DNA from: JAICLK01 sp035478715
GTDB taxonomy: Bacteria; Patescibacteriota; Saccharimonadia; Saccharimonadales; UBA4665
Reading direction: 5' to 3'
DNA: 37,584 nt
Assembly: GCA_035478715.1 (NCBI GenBank)
Contig: DATIJK010000022.1
Location: 1-37,584, forward strand
Shown here: positions 1-9,568 of the stretch, piece after piece
Layout: the number at the start of each line of letters is the position of its first letter
Numbering within the stretch: the stretch's first letter is position 1
Notes under the pieces: model-generated
What the model was told of the DNA's origin: nothing
Seen by the model: the letters and a program-made list of their open reading frames with translations, nothing else
Databases searched by the model: none
Translations under genes and position numbers: made by a program

Positions 1-1
1 C

Positions 2-301
2 GTATTACCATCTACGTGGCCCGAAACATTCGGTAAAGTCGGTGTCGAAGCCATGAGCGTTGGTCGTCCGGTCGTGGCCACTGATGTGGGCGGCGTACGA
101 GATTGGCTGTATGATGGCAAAAATGGATTTCTGGTAGAACCGAATCATCCTGAACAGATAGCTGAAAAAATTATCACAATACTTTCAAGCAAAACAAAAA
201 TACAGAAAATGTCCAAAGAAGCTGCAAAGACTTCTCAGGATTTCGCTATAGAAAATATGGCATTCAATATCGAAAAACTTATCAAAAGTTACCGAAAATA
301 G
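2..301 (+). CDS. GT4-family glycosyltransferase, C-terminal part (5' end outside window)
   Basis: The reading frame is open from base 2, before the first ATG at 53, and ends with TAG at 299-301, so this is the tail of a gene that starts before the window. The encoded segment contains PETFGKVGVEAMSVGRPVVA, the GT-B/GT4 signature around the E-x7-E motif that binds the sugar-nucleotide ribose and phosphate. DVGGVRDWLYDGKNGFLVEP follows, as is usual in the C-terminal Rossmann lobe. By family it transfers a sugar from an NDP-sugar to a glycan or lipid acceptor at the inner membrane face; donor and acceptor cannot be read from this part. The next gene is convergent, with only 16 nt between, and no terminator hairpin is visible. 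Confidence 0.9.
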   Translation, partial: VLPSTWPETFGKVGVEAMSVGRPVVATDVGGVRDWLYDGKNGFLVEPNHPEQIAEKIITILSSKTKIQKMSKEAAKTSQDFAIENMAFNIEKLIKSYRK

Positions 302-317
302 TCTGCTCCTGCACTAA

Positions 318-1508
318 CTATTTATTGCTTTGGTCGATTGCTTTCATGTAGGAATAATATGCCGGTTTTTTGCTGCCATCGAAACGTAGCAACCCGAAAA
401 AATTCTCATTTGTTTTTTTCGAAGTGCCAAGGTCTTGATAGTCGTACCAGAAATACGCTCCGAGCCACGGTGTTCTCTGGTATTGCTTTACGGCCAATTC
501 CATCGTCTTGGCCTGCAATGCTTCGTTCACATGATCGGGGTGACCATTGAGATTATAGTTCGTTGTAGTGGCAAGGCCGTGGGGCCCGTTCGTAGGAGCA
601 CCGAACTCGGTTATCCATATCTGCTTGGAAGAGTCTCCATTGGCTGCCATGATACGCCGCAGGTTATTTGGGAGATCCGCCATCATCGACCAAGAACTCC
701 AATTTATGACATAATTCGGCGGTGCTGGGAACGAATATGGATGGTAACCCAACGCATCGAAGTAGAGTTTGGCGCCTGCAGCATACATACCGCCAAGAAA
801 ATTGAGCTGGTTGATACTGACGGGTGATTGATCGAGCGGGCCCATACCGCCACTGATGACTTTTGCATTTGGATCGACTTTTTTAATTGATTCATATGTT
901 ACTTTTAGCAATTTCGCGTATTCTTTTGGGTTCGGCTCTGGTTTCCACGACCCACCCAAATTCGGCTCATTCCAAATTTCCCAGGTATGCACACCTTGTT
1001 TTGAATAACGATCAACGGCTTTATTAGCGAAACTTGCAAACTGATCAAAATTCGCTGGCACACATTGCTGGCTGTAATTGCAAGATTGAGGGCGAGCCCA
1101 TTTCGGCGTATAGGCCAATATCGGAAGTACACGAATATCGTGTTTGTTTGCACTTGTGACTATTCGATCAAATCCTGCCCAATCATATTTCGTTGCGTTA
1201 TCCGGCTGGATATCTTGCCACGACAAATCAACACGTATCCAAATGGTCCCGAGTTTGGAAATCGTATCCATTTCATGATCGACTTGGGACTTGTTCATCC
1301 AGAACATCGTATCGCCCAAGGCAAGCCCGTATTTTTTACTTTGATCGACGGATGATTGAGTACGGTGGCCGAAATCCGGTGAATCATGCATCCAGAAAAA
1401 CGATAACGAAAAAATGGAAAAAATCAGCACAGCAATACCCGGAACAAGGAATCCCCGTGATTTCATTTTAGCCAAACGTCGTTTGGCAAATGGATTTCTC
1501 AAAATCAA
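318..1508 (-). CDS. Membrane-anchored GH39-like glycoside hydrolase (PslG type, clan GH-A)
   Basis: 396 residues. An N-terminal basic stretch and one hydrophobic segment (about residues 20-40) look like a signal anchor, placing the catalytic domain outside. The domain carries the clan GH-A retaining pair: WNEPN (E181, acid/base) and ITEFGAP (E301, nucleophile). DALGYHPYSFP and the final AYFWYDYQD segment also fit GH39 enzymes such as the exopolysaccharide hydrolase PslG; GH5 is the alternative. The substrate is unknown, but it lies next to a glycan synthesis operon, so it may trim that polymer. The start is a TTG preceded by GAGGG at about 5 nt; an ATG at 1466 is possible but has no ribosome site. 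It is 77 nt downstream of the giant glycosyltransferase gene but has its own promoter. Confidence 0.85.
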   Translation of the reverse strand: MILRNPFAKRRLAKMKSRGFLVPGIAVLIFSIFSLSFFWMHDSPDFGHRTQSSVDQSKKYGLALGDTMFWMNKSQVDHEMDTISKLGTIWIRVDLSWQDIQPDNATKYDWAGFDRIVTSANKHDIRVLPILAYTPKWARPQSCNYSQQCVPANFDQFASFANKAVDRYSKQGVHTWEIWNEPNLGGSWKPEPNPKEYAKLLKVTYESIKKVDPNAKVISGGMGPLDQSPVSINQLNFLGGMYAAGAKLYFDALGYHPYSFPAPPNYVINWSSWSMMADLPNNLRRIMAANGDSSKQIWITEFGAPTNGPHGLATTTNYNLNGHPDHVNEALQAKTMELAVKQYQRTPWLGAYFWYDYQDLGTSKKTNENFFGLLRFDGSKKPAYYSYMKAIDQSNK

Positions 1509-1526
1509 AATACCCTCAAAATATAA

Positions 1527-1555
1527 TTTATAAACTACTAGTTATTTTACGACAA
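1527..1555 (-). promoter_or_regulatory. Predicted promoter of the GH39-like gene
   Basis: On the minus strand, TTGTCG (1555-1550) and TATAAA (1532-1527) are separated by exactly 17 nt. The -10 lies 18 nt before the TTG start of the hydrolase, with GAGGG between. This suggests the glycosidase can be expressed separately from the upstream glycosyltransferase operon. Confidence 0.5.
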
Positions 1556-1585
1556 GTTTGTGTTGTTTTGATAGTACAAAAATTT

Positions 1586-4500
1586 TTACCGGTAAACTGC
1601 GGCACCACCATTGGCATAAATTAGATCTTTGTGATTATCCAGAAATTGCAGCGGGTACCGATACGTTACCAGGTCTCCATTATATGATATGGTGGCTTGT
1701 TTGTCTCGGACATTGTCATAACCTAAATACACATAGGCATTCTTGATTACAATTCCTGGATAAATATCCGATTCATTAACTAGATTCGTATAGGTGACTA
1801 ATTTGCCATACGTATACTGATCGTCGAACTGTGTCGGCGCATTTTGACTGTAAATTCCGTTGTGCCACGAGCCAGCTTCCAAATTCAACCATTTTATACC
1901 GGCAATTTCTTCCTCATGCGTGTAGTAAATATCATAGTATGTACCTGAATTATTAAGGTTCAGTTGCGCTAGATATCCGCCCAACGACTGTGTAATTACC
2001 CCTGTATTTGATAAGAAAAAGAAAACAGCCAGCAAGACTGGGATACCAATCTTTAAGATTCTGGTTGGAAGCCAAGAAAACAACGCTATACTTCCAAGTA
2101 CGGTGAATATTCCAAGGACCATGAGCGATTGCTGAAAAGCACGCAGCAGTCCATATTCGACCGAGAGCACCGGCAAAAATACTTGCAGCGCTACAAATAT
2201 TGCACTGCCATACGACAAAGCAACGAAATCGCTACACATAATTCGAACATGTTTCCGCTTGAAAATCACAAATAAAAATCCGAATAAAACAAAAATTTGC
2301 AGTAATTTCGCAGAACCCTGCCGCATTGCAGTATTGATACTGTTAACATCAACGCCATGGCTTTTAACAAATTTGCCGATACTGGTTAACGGTAATAACT
2401 TTTCATGGACTGCGCTTATGTCGTATGCATCGTACGAACTCGATGGATAATAATTCTTAATGAATTGCACTCTATGCGGATTGATATAATTTTTTACATA
2501 TTCTTGAAGTTCAAGCTCTGGAGAGGTTGCTGCGAATGACGATAAACTGTAGTTCGTGTCATTAGATTTTAATTTTTGGCCCGATAAACCAGCCTGCATG
2601 GCTTGAATTGTTTCGCGTACTACCAGTACGGTATTATTGCCGGTTTGGGTCAGCACGCTTGTCCAAATAAAACTGAATGCAGCTAAAATAATAATCATCG
2701 ATAATGATATTCTGCGTTTCTCTCGAGTTGTACTTTTAACAGACTGGACCGCTGATTTCGCGAACAATTTGAAGCGGCCGAGCCATTTTCCAACTAATCG
2801 TATTGGGAACCAAAGGAAAAATGCTATACAAAAAATAAGAATAACAGCATACGTGGTGGAGTAGTGAGATACGACTAAGCCAGTTCCAAACAACAAAAAT
2901 ATCGTTCGGCGCAACCCAAGCGAAAGTTTGTCCAAAAACATGGTATACAACATAAGAGCTAGAAATAGAAAAGCTATTTCTTGGCGATTCAGATATGGCA
3001 TATCGGTAAAAAATGTCGGGAACGCAATAAAGTACAATGTTGCAATAAATGCCAGCCCTTTCGATAACCAGTTGCGGGCAATAAGGTAAACGATTACGGG
3101 ACAGACAGCAAACAGAATTTGAAAATAGATTTTGAACACATACGGATCGAGTGTTTTCAGTTGATTAGCGATCACTGTTGGTAAAATCGTAATACTCAAG
3201 CATGCGTTATACGGAACTCTCAGCAGTTGGATCTGCCATACACCGCTAGTTTTTGCCAATTCAAATACTTGATATTCAACTTGGACATCATGACCGGTCG
3301 TAAACCATCCGCGTAGGGATGTCATGAACAGTAATGCTACTGATAACGAAAAGATTGCCGTGACAACAGAGGCGTCACTGAGTTTCTTGCTTCTGATTGC
3401 TAGAAAAATACTGAACAGTGCCATACTGATCAGCATTGCCATCGTAATACTGTTCGTGCCGCCATTATTCAGACTAATCGCACCGAGTACACTCATAGCA
3501 ATAAAAATGAGTGGGAATAATGCTACAAAACGGTCGATGCGAGTCGGAAACATTTTCCGCATGGACTGCAACATACTGATTTCATTCCGCACACCGTATT
3601 TTCGGGCAATCAATAGTAGAGCTGCGATCAAAATGCTAATTTCAACCGTAAGGTATTGTGTATCGAGTGGACGGGTTACGCCAAACCATTGCAGTACGGT
3701 ATTTCCGAGCAACCCGAGCAAAATCAACTCAAGAACGCTAAACCCGATAGATAGACAAATTTTAGCTACTGCAGACAGCTGTTTGAGCGGCATAGCGATA
3801 ACTGTCAAAGCCCCGGGGACAAATGCCAGAAACGAAAAACCCACAGCATTTACAACAAACTCAGGTACTGAAGGATTAGCTCGCAATAGCAGAAATGCCA
3901 CCCACCAAAGTGTTATGCCAGCAAGCAAACCGACGCTGATTTTTCGCGGCTGGACATTGTCTAACGGAATCTTTCTATACAAAGCTTCTATCCTGTTCGT
4001 CAAAAGCGGCCATGAATATTGAGCTGCCTTTTCCTTGGATGCTTTCGATAATTGCGGATAAAGTTTTTCGCGGTCGTCATAAAACTTGTCGATTGCTTGC
4101 GCGAACGTAGCCGGAGAGGGATTTGGAACCAGTATCCCAACATTTTTAAGGTGCTCTCGGATGCCCTGCACATCAGATCCGATTACTGGTAGCCCGGAGG
4201 CCATCGCTTCAAACATGACCAGCGGCATACCTTCTTTATCGGAAGGCAACACGAATACGTCAGCCTGCTTGTAATATTGCAAACGATCATCGCCTGTCTT
4301 TGGCCCGTGGAAGGTAACGTTTGTCAACTTGAGTTGCTCAGCTAAATTTTCAAGCTTGGCACGCTCTTCACCGTCACCAACGATATCAAGCCTGACATTA
4401 CTTTTAATCAAAGCCAACGCTTCTATCATTCGGTCGAAATGTTTCTGCTTATCAAGTCTGCCGAGATAGAACAGTCTGAGCGGTTTGTGATATGTCCGCG

Positions 4501-6970
4501 ACCGTTCACCAATTTTCAGAAATTTATTTGATACACCATTCGGGATATACGATACTTTATTTTCATCAAGCCCGTATCGTTCGCGAACCATTTTCACCTG
4601 TTCGGGCGATAATGCAATCACATGTGATGCGCCGCGCATCAGCACTGGCCAGAATAACTTCTTATATAGTACGAATAAGAACCCGAGCGGTCCGGACGGG
4701 TCGACATCAAGATGAAAATGTATGACGTATGGAATTTTGCGGAACTTTGCTACAGTCCACATGACTTCAGGTAAGAATATCTGCGAGAGATGCAGATGAA
4801 AAATTGCAGGTTTATTAACCTTACAGAGTCTCCAAAATAGCTTCGGCATGAATGGTGTATGGGCAAATTCAAAACTGCCAAGTTTGTCTACGATCAAATT
4901 CGTATCCTGAAACTGGGAGTCATTGTGCTTTGAACCAATATTTGAAGTTATAACTTGGACGCGGTTTCCGCGGTTGGCAAGTTCATTGCTGATTTCTTGC
5001 GTGACAACTTCAACACCACCTAGATGGGGTGGATAGTAAGCGCTCAACTGCACTATATTTGGTTTATGCGAAAGCACTGATTTTATCAGTTTCAAATTCT
5101 GTGACATATGCGCATCCCAAATATGTTTTTTTCCGGAACTTGAAAGTCCGGAAACGGCTATCGTTGATGATTTGTTCTCTTGCGTAACAGCTGAAACTGT
5201 TTTTTGCGCTTCTTTTGACCGACGTCCGCTATACAAACTGAACTTGTGCGAAATCTTTTTTGAAAAAATTGACGGTTTAATACGCGGAATGATTACGTGG
5301 GTTTTAAATCGGTATTTCTGTAATCCTTTATGTAATATCACTGGCGATGGAATGATGACTGCGTGAGCATCTTTAAAGAGCCGTTCTCGGAAAATGTTGT
5401 CATAAATCTTTATTGCGCTTCCTGACACAAATTTTTTGTGAATCATGCCGCGAGCGTGATACGTCAATATTATGGGCAGCTGACGGGCCGCGCTCAGGCA
5501 AGCGCTTGCCATATTCGGCGCTGGTATATGCAACTGCACTATATCGGGACGTTCAAGATTAAATATTTTCCTGATTTTTCGTGATCTGAACGGACTTATA
5601 AACCCAAATGGAAACCAAAAAAACGCCGGTAATTTATAAATGGTGATATCATCGTCAACTTTAATTTGAAATTGCCTCGACCACCGATGCCGCGTAATCA
5701 CAAATGTGTCAAATTGTGGCAAGTTCTTGTAAAATGCCGCGCTTTGTTTGATGTAATCTGAAATGTGACCATACACTGCATTATAATACGGCGAAATGAT
5801 AGCGATTTTTGTTTTGGATTGCATTGCTTTTTCGCCTAGGATACTTCGGAATATTTCGTTTGTTTTACGCGCTTGTGCGGACCAACTGAGCTTTGAAACG
5901 GCTTTCCGCCTGCCCGCAGCCCCGAGCTTTTGCGACAATTCATCATCTGATAGTAGCCGCTTTATTGCTGCCGTGAATGCTGGCTCGTCACGCGGCGGTA
6001 CGAGCAATCCAGTTTCGCCGTCGTCGACGAGCGTTGGGATACCACCGACCGTTGTCGACACAACTGGCAAGCCGGTCGCCATCGCTTCAGTAATAACCAA
6101 TGGGAAGCTGTCATTGCTTGAGGGATGGGCGTAGATTTTCGCTTTGCGATAGCTTTCGGCCCAAGGAACTCCTTCGAGTCTTCCGGTAAATGTTACAGAC
6201 TGATCAAGCCCGAGATCGGCTGCCATGCGGCGAAAAAAATCAACGCCATCACCACCGCCGACAACTGTCAGGTGAAGATCCGGAAATTCTTCCTTAAGAG
6301 TTTTGCAACTTCGAAGAAGTATATCAAGACCCTTGTGTTTATCGCCGCGGCTAATCGCACCGACGTATTGGATTTTCGGTTTAGTGACAGGCTGTATGGG
6401 CGGATGAAAAAATCCACTATCAACAGCAGGCGTTATAGTACGTGTTTTGTATCGATACGAAACTAGGAATTCATTGCGGACAAAATCCGACGAACTGATA
6501 ATACTGGCAGCTTTCCGTAGCATGCTGCGTAAAATGATATGTTCGTAGACCCATATGACAGAATTCAATACAGATTTGTGTTTTTTCATGGTCCCCATGT
6601 GATAATTCACGACAAGCGGTGTTTTACCACACATTGCAGCGGCGACGTCGCCAATGCCTGGCACTGGCGCATGGATATTGATGATATCTGGCTTCTCCGA
6701 GCGGATAATTTTTCGTATTTTCCAAAACCACGTGATAGAAAGCGGTGAATTGGATAATTTGAATTTGTACGGCAATCGATAAATCTTTAAACCGTTTGTG
6801 CGGCGCGGCGAATCATTTGACTTTTTGTTTACAGACGTTGCAATCACAACGTCCCAGTCAAATTCACGCGTTAATCTGCGGCTGATGTTGTAAGCATATT
6901 TTTCCGCACCACCTCCGGCATTCGGCGGAAAATAGGGGATTACAACGAGGACTTTCTTTCTTGTTTCCAT
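1586..6970 (-). CDS. Giant multimodular glycosyltransferase: GT4 - half GT4 - GT4 - DUF2206/GT-C-like membrane domain
   Basis: One uninterrupted 1794-residue frame. Residues 1-380 are a complete GT4 enzyme, with PYFPPNAGGGAEKY at the acceptor lobe and D287-x7-E295 in the donor lobe. Residues 383-570 are a second GT4 N-terminal lobe resembling the first (RPDIVQLHIPAPN against KPDIINIHAPVPG) but without any donor-binding lobe. A Ser/Lys/Thr-rich linker spans about 571-621. Residues 622-1000 are a second complete GT4 with E913-x7-E921. From about 1010 a polytopic domain with roughly a dozen or more membrane helices follows. Its motif GHDVQVEYQVFEL (1226-1238) resembles DUF2206 proteins and GT-C acidic loops, and a soluble tail of about 120 residues closes the protein. 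ATG is preceded by GAGGAA; the first 31 nt overlap the deacetylase gene. Likely role, inferred: successive sugar transfers coupled to a membrane transfer step. Confidence 0.85.
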   Translation of the reverse strand: METRKKVLVVIPYFPPNAGGGAEKYAYNISRRLTREFDWDVVIATSVNKKSNDSPRRTNGLKIYRLPYKFKLSNSPLSITWFWKIRKIIRSEKPDIINIHAPVPGIGDVAAAMCGKTPLVVNYHMGTMKKHKSVLNSVIWVYEHIILRSMLRKAASIISSSDFVRNEFLVSYRYKTRTITPAVDSGFFHPPIQPVTKPKIQYVGAISRGDKHKGLDILLRSCKTLKEEFPDLHLTVVGGGDGVDFFRRMAADLGLDQSVTFTGRLEGVPWAESYRKAKIYAHPSSNDSFPLVITEAMATGLPVVSTTVGGIPTLVDDGETGLLVPPRDEPAFTAAIKRLLSDDELSQKLGAAGRRKAVSKLSWSAQARKTNEIFRSILGEKAMQSKTKIAIISPYYNAVYGHISDYIKQSAAFYKNLPQFDTFVITRHRWSRQFQIKVDDDITIYKLPAFFWFPFGFISPFRSRKIRKIFNLERPDIVQLHIPAPNMASACLSAARQLPIILTYHARGMIHKKFVSGSAIKIYDNIFRERLFKDAHAVIIPSPVILHKGLQKYRFKTHVIIPRIKPSIFSKKISHKFSLYSGRRSKEAQKTVSAVTQENKSSTIAVSGLSSSGKKHIWDAHMSQNLKLIKSVLSHKPNIVQLSAYYPPHLGGVEVVTQEISNELANRGNRVQVITSNIGSKHNDSQFQDTNLIVDKLGSFEFAHTPFMPKLFWRLCKVNKPAIFHLHLSQIFLPEVMWTVAKFRKIPYVIHFHLDVDPSGPLGFLFVLYKKLFWPVLMRGASHVIALSPEQVKMVRERYGLDENKVSYIPNGVSNKFLKIGERSRTYHKPLRLFYLGRLDKQKHFDRMIEALALIKSNVRLDIVGDGEERAKLENLAEQLKLTNVTFHGPKTGDDRLQYYKQADVFVLPSDKEGMPLVMFEAMASGLPVIGSDVQGIREHLKNVGILVPNPSPATFAQAIDKFYDDREKLYPQLSKASKEKAAQYSWPLLTNRIEALYRKIPLDNVQPRKISVGLLAGITLWWVAFLLLRANPSVPEFVVNAVGFSFLAFVPGALTVIAMPLKQLSAVAKICLSIGFSVLELILLGLLGNTVLQWFGVTRPLDTQYLTVEISILIAALLLIARKYGVRNEISMLQSMRKMFPTRIDRFVALFPLIFIAMSVLGAISLNNGGTNSITMAMLISMALFSIFLAIRSKKLSDASVVTAIFSLSVALLFMTSLRGWFTTGHDVQVEYQVFELAKTSGVWQIQLLRVPYNACLSITILPTVIANQLKTLDPYVFKIYFQILFAVCPVIVYLIARNWLSKGLAFIATLYFIAFPTFFTDMPYLNRQEIAFLFLALMLYTMFLDKLSLGLRRTIFLLFGTGLVVSHYSTTYAVILIFCIAFFLWFPIRLVGKWLGRFKLFAKSAVQSVKSTTREKRRISLSMIIILAAFSFIWTSVLTQTGNNTVLVVRETIQAMQAGLSGQKLKSNDTNYSLSSFAATSPELELQEYVKNYINPHRVQFIKNYYPSSSYDAYDISAVHEKLLPLTSIGKFVKSHGVDVNSINTAMRQGSAKLLQIFVLFGFLFVIFKRKHVRIMCSDFVALSYGSAIFVALQVFLPVLSVEYGLLRAFQQSLMVLGIFTVLGSIALFSWLPTRILKIGIPVLLAVFFFLSNTGVITQSLGGYLAQLNLNNSGTYYDIYYTHEEEIAGIKWLNLEAGSWHNGIYSQNAPTQFDDQYTYGKLVTYTNLVNESDIYPGIVIKNAYVYLGYDNVRDKQATISYNGDLVTYRYPLQFLDNHKDLIYANGGAAVYR

Positions 6971-7671
6971 AAAAGTTCCTCATTTGTCACATACTGCACA
7001 CTGGGTTGCTTACTTATATATTTAAAAACGGCTTCAAGCCGGTCCCAATCACCATTCGCATCGATCTCCCAGCTGTGCCCCCATAAGTGAAACACGCCTC
7101 CGCGGCTGGAGATTTCATCGTATAAAGCCGTAGCGAGCTTATCCCAATGTATCAGATAGCGGTAAAATTTAGCTGGATGAAATTTCGCAAACAGCAAGAT
7201 TTTAGGTGCATCTGACCAGTGACGATATGCATGAATGGTAGTTCCAGCCTCAAAAGCTTTTTTTGGTTTGCGTTTGCAAAATCTACTTACGGTGCGTCCA
7301 TAGCTGAACCCGGCGTCTTTAACCATTTTTACATGCTCTGAATCGTAGGCGCCGCCTGGGTAGCAAAAACTCTTGATCGGCTGGCCAATCTGTTGTTCAA
7401 GCCAAATTTTCGAAGTGATAATTTCCTGTTTTGCGGTGGAATCGTCAACTTGCGGTAAGCGTGGATGCGTCATAGTGTGAGCGCCAATTTCAAAGCTTTT
7501 GCTCAGACGTTTTATCTCATCTTTATTGAGTCGGTCGCCAGGAGTAAATTCGCGGTCTTCAGGCGCAATATAAAAAGTGCCTTTCAAGCCGTATTTTTTG
7601 AGCAACCTGGCAAGGCGCATGTCTAATTTGTGGCCGTCATCCCAGCTGGTCGTTACCATGACAGATTTCAT
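6940..7671 (-). CDS. Polysaccharide deacetylase (NodB-like, CE4 family)
   Basis: 243 residues with the NodB homology motifs in order: TSWDDG (D11, D12; catalytic base and metal ligand), HTMTHP (H65 and H69, metal ligands), FCYPGGAYD near residue 102, and FHLWGHSWEID near 195-204 containing the late conserved His (H199). CE4 enzymes remove N- or O-acetyl groups from glycans with a divalent metal. No signal peptide or membrane segment is seen, so a cytoplasmic substrate such as a lipid-linked sugar is likely, as in archaeal/CPR-type glycan loci. Its start overlaps the upstream GT4 gene by 4 nt (ATGA) and its last 31 nt overlap the giant glycosyltransferase gene, so translation is probably coupled. 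Confidence 0.9.
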   Translation of the reverse strand: MKSVMVTTSWDDGHKLDMRLARLLKKYGLKGTFYIAPEDREFTPGDRLNKDEIKRLSKSFEIGAHTMTHPRLPQVDDSTAKQEIITSKIWLEQQIGQPIKSFCYPGGAYDSEHVKMVKDAGFSYGRTVSRFCKRKPKKAFEAGTTIHAYRHWSDAPKILLFAKFHPAKFYRYLIHWDKLATALYDEISSRGGVFHLWGHSWEIDANGDWDRLEAVFKYISKQPSVQYVTNEELLWKQERKSSL

Positions 7672-8795
7672 ACCAATACATCCTTCAATCTGCTCATGGT
7701 TTGATGCAAATCATACTTGCGGGCTGCTTCAATGCATTTTTTTGGCGAAAACGGATGATTAAGTATCCGAACTATCGCATCAGCCAAGTCATCCGTTCGT
7801 AACTTCGTTACAATGCCATTATCGTTCGTTATGAGTTTTTGCGCGAAATTATCCGGTTCGTCGACCGTAATTACAGGAATCCCTGCGGCGTTTGCCTCAA
7901 TCACAACTATGCCGAAACCTTCGCGGCTGGAAGGTAGAACAAAAACTTTGCTTGATTTCATATGGCGCAACATATCATCATGATTATCGAAAAATCCCGT
8001 AAACGTTACGTTATTATCAATCTTAAGTTTTCGTGCAAGCGATTCTAGCTTTTTGCGTTCGGGTCCATCGCCGACAACTGTTAACAGTATATTTTTATAC
8101 GTATTTCGTGTTTTTGCAACGGCCCGCAACAAAACGTCAACATGCTTTGTATCCGCCAACCGGCCGGCAAAAATCAAATCGCTTGTATGGTCACTTCGAG
8201 AAATTTTGGTTATGTGGTTGATGTCCACGCTGTTTTCAATTACGTGGATTTTGCTTTTTGGCCGCAGTTGTTTAAGTTTTTCCGCAGTTTCGTGCGAAAC
8301 GGCAATAAATTCATCTGGCTGCAGAATTGCAAGGCGCTCCCAAAAATAACCGGCAAAACCGAGCCTTCCAAGATATTCATTCCAATACTTTTTACCCCAT
8401 ACTTCGTGCCATGTAGCATATAATGGCTTCCGTTTGACCCAAGTAATTAAACGGCAAGGGAAGATTGAAAAATAAGGGAATCCACAGCAATCCATTGTAT
8501 CGAACTCTTCACCGATCAATTTGAAACAGCTCAGACCAAAGATTATCGGCTGGACGATACTGCGCCTACCTGTTTTTGTATATAACGGTCTTGCTTTGCA
8601 GAGTCCATGAAGCGTCACACCATTTTGTTCGATAACTTTTGGGCCATCCCAGAATTTCATTCCATAAAGATGCACGTCGTATCCATCGGCAGCCAGAAAC
8701 CTGGCAATTTCATGAAAACGCCGCTCGCCGCCGCCTTTAATATACGGAAATATAGCATCATAAACTAATGCAACCTTGCGTTTTTGAGAAGTCAT
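7668..8795 (-). CDS. GT4-family glycosyltransferase
   Basis: 375 residues, a full-length GT-B enzyme. The N-terminal lobe has the glycine-rich YIKGGGERRFHEIARFL loop; the C-terminal lobe has LIFAGRLADTKHVDVLL and the donor-site motif E292-x7-E300 (SSREGFGIVVIEANAAG). No membrane helix is visible; GT4 enzymes of this type usually bind the inner face of the cytoplasmic membrane. It sits between the GT2 gene (4-nt overlap upstream) and the deacetylase (4-nt overlap downstream). Acceptor and sugar are unknown. Confidence 0.9.
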   Translation of the reverse strand: MTSQKRKVALVYDAIFPYIKGGGERRFHEIARFLAADGYDVHLYGMKFWDGPKVIEQNGVTLHGLCKARPLYTKTGRRSIVQPIIFGLSCFKLIGEEFDTMDCCGFPYFSIFPCRLITWVKRKPLYATWHEVWGKKYWNEYLGRLGFAGYFWERLAILQPDEFIAVSHETAEKLKQLRPKSKIHVIENSVDINHITKISRSDHTSDLIFAGRLADTKHVDVLLRAVAKTRNTYKNILLTVVGDGPERKKLESLARKLKIDNNVTFTGFFDNHDDMLRHMKSSKVFVLPSSREGFGIVVIEANAAGIPVITVDEPDNFAQKLITNDNGIVTKLRTDDLADAIVRILNHPFSPKKCIEAARKYDLHQTMSRLKDVLV

Positions 8796-9568
8796 ACCTG
8801 CTCGATTGGTTGCTCCACATCAGTCGTAACAACTATTGGTACCGCTGATTTGTGACGGATTGTGATTCGCTTTTTTAATAAGTGGTAGATATTGCCAGGT
8901 CCATCACCTAACATTAACTTTTCTTTACCGGCGCGCGCCCGATATTCAATTGGTAATTCAATACATTTGAAACCTTTGCAAAACGCTTCGAGCTTGATTT
9001 CCTGAGAAAATGGCATGCCGCTCGACCGAACATCGAGTTGCGGCCAAATAGAACTTTTAAATATCCACATTCCTGATTGCGAATCATTAAACGGGCATTT
9101 GTACAATATTTTGGTCATAGAACTGAGTACCCAATTGCCGAATTGGTGAAATTTCGTCATCGCTCCGGCATTCAACGTGCTGAGTCTATCAGTGGTGACA
9201 AAATCAATATTTTCTTTGTGCATTTTTTTCAGAATGTTTGGCAAATCGTCGAATGGGTAAGTTAAATCAGCATCGCCCGTTGCAATAATGTCGCCGGTTG
9301 CATTTGCGAAACCGGCTTTATATGCATTGCCATAGCCTCGGATCGGCTGAATAATAACCGTCGCACCATGGTCGCGTGCGATGTGCGGTGTTTTATCGGT
9401 TGAGCCATTGTCGATAACCAAAAGCTCAACTTCATAATTCATGCGTTGCAAGGCTTTAATCGGAATCGCTTGCAGTACTGGCCCGATTCCTTCTTCTTCG
9501 TTTAACGCTGGTATTACGATTGAAATTTTCTGAGGTGTTGATGTTCTGGAATCTTGGGATTTTGTCAT
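8792..9568 (-). CDS. GT2-family glycosyltransferase, dolichol/polyprenyl-phosphate mannosyltransferase type
   Basis: 258 residues, typical of the soluble DPM1-like GT2 group. IVIPALNEEEGIG near residue 17 and VIDNGSTDKT (51-60) form the nucleotide-binding part, and GDADLTYP carries the D99-x-D101 metal-binding motif. There are no C-terminal membrane helices. By family it loads a sugar onto polyprenyl phosphate, giving a lipid-linked donor that GT-C membrane enzymes use outside; the GT-C-like domains encoded nearby would be natural partners. Second gene of the operon, overlapping the gene before and the gene after by 4 nt each. Confidence 0.9.
   Translation of the reverse strand: MTKSQDSRTSTPQKISIVIPALNEEEGIGPVLQAIPIKALQRMNYEVELLVIDNGSTDKTPHIARDHGATVIIQPIRGYGNAYKAGFANATGDIIATGDADLTYPFDDLPNILKKMHKENIDFVTTDRLSTLNAGAMTKFHQFGNWVLSSMTKILYKCPFNDSQSGMWIFKSSIWPQLDVRSSGMPFSQEIKLEAFCKGFKCIELPIEYRARAGKEKLMLGDGPGNIYHLLKKRITIRHKSAVPIVVTTDVEQPIEQV

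Noticed and set aside
1468..1494. Palindrome CCAAACG-A-CGTTTGG near the start of the GH39-like gene
   Set aside because: It lies in coding sequence for a basic N-terminus and has no T-run or promoter beside it; chance is likely.
3324..4022. Long plus-strand frame (232 codons)
   Set aside because: It is antisense to the membrane domain of the giant glycosyltransferase gene; hydrophobic codons often leave the opposite strand open. No ribosome site, and the protein resembles nothing.
5105..5107. Internal ATG at the start of the third GT4 module as a separate gene start
   Set aside because: There is no ribosome site before it and no stop codon between the modules, so a continuous fusion is simpler. 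Internal initiation cannot be excluded.
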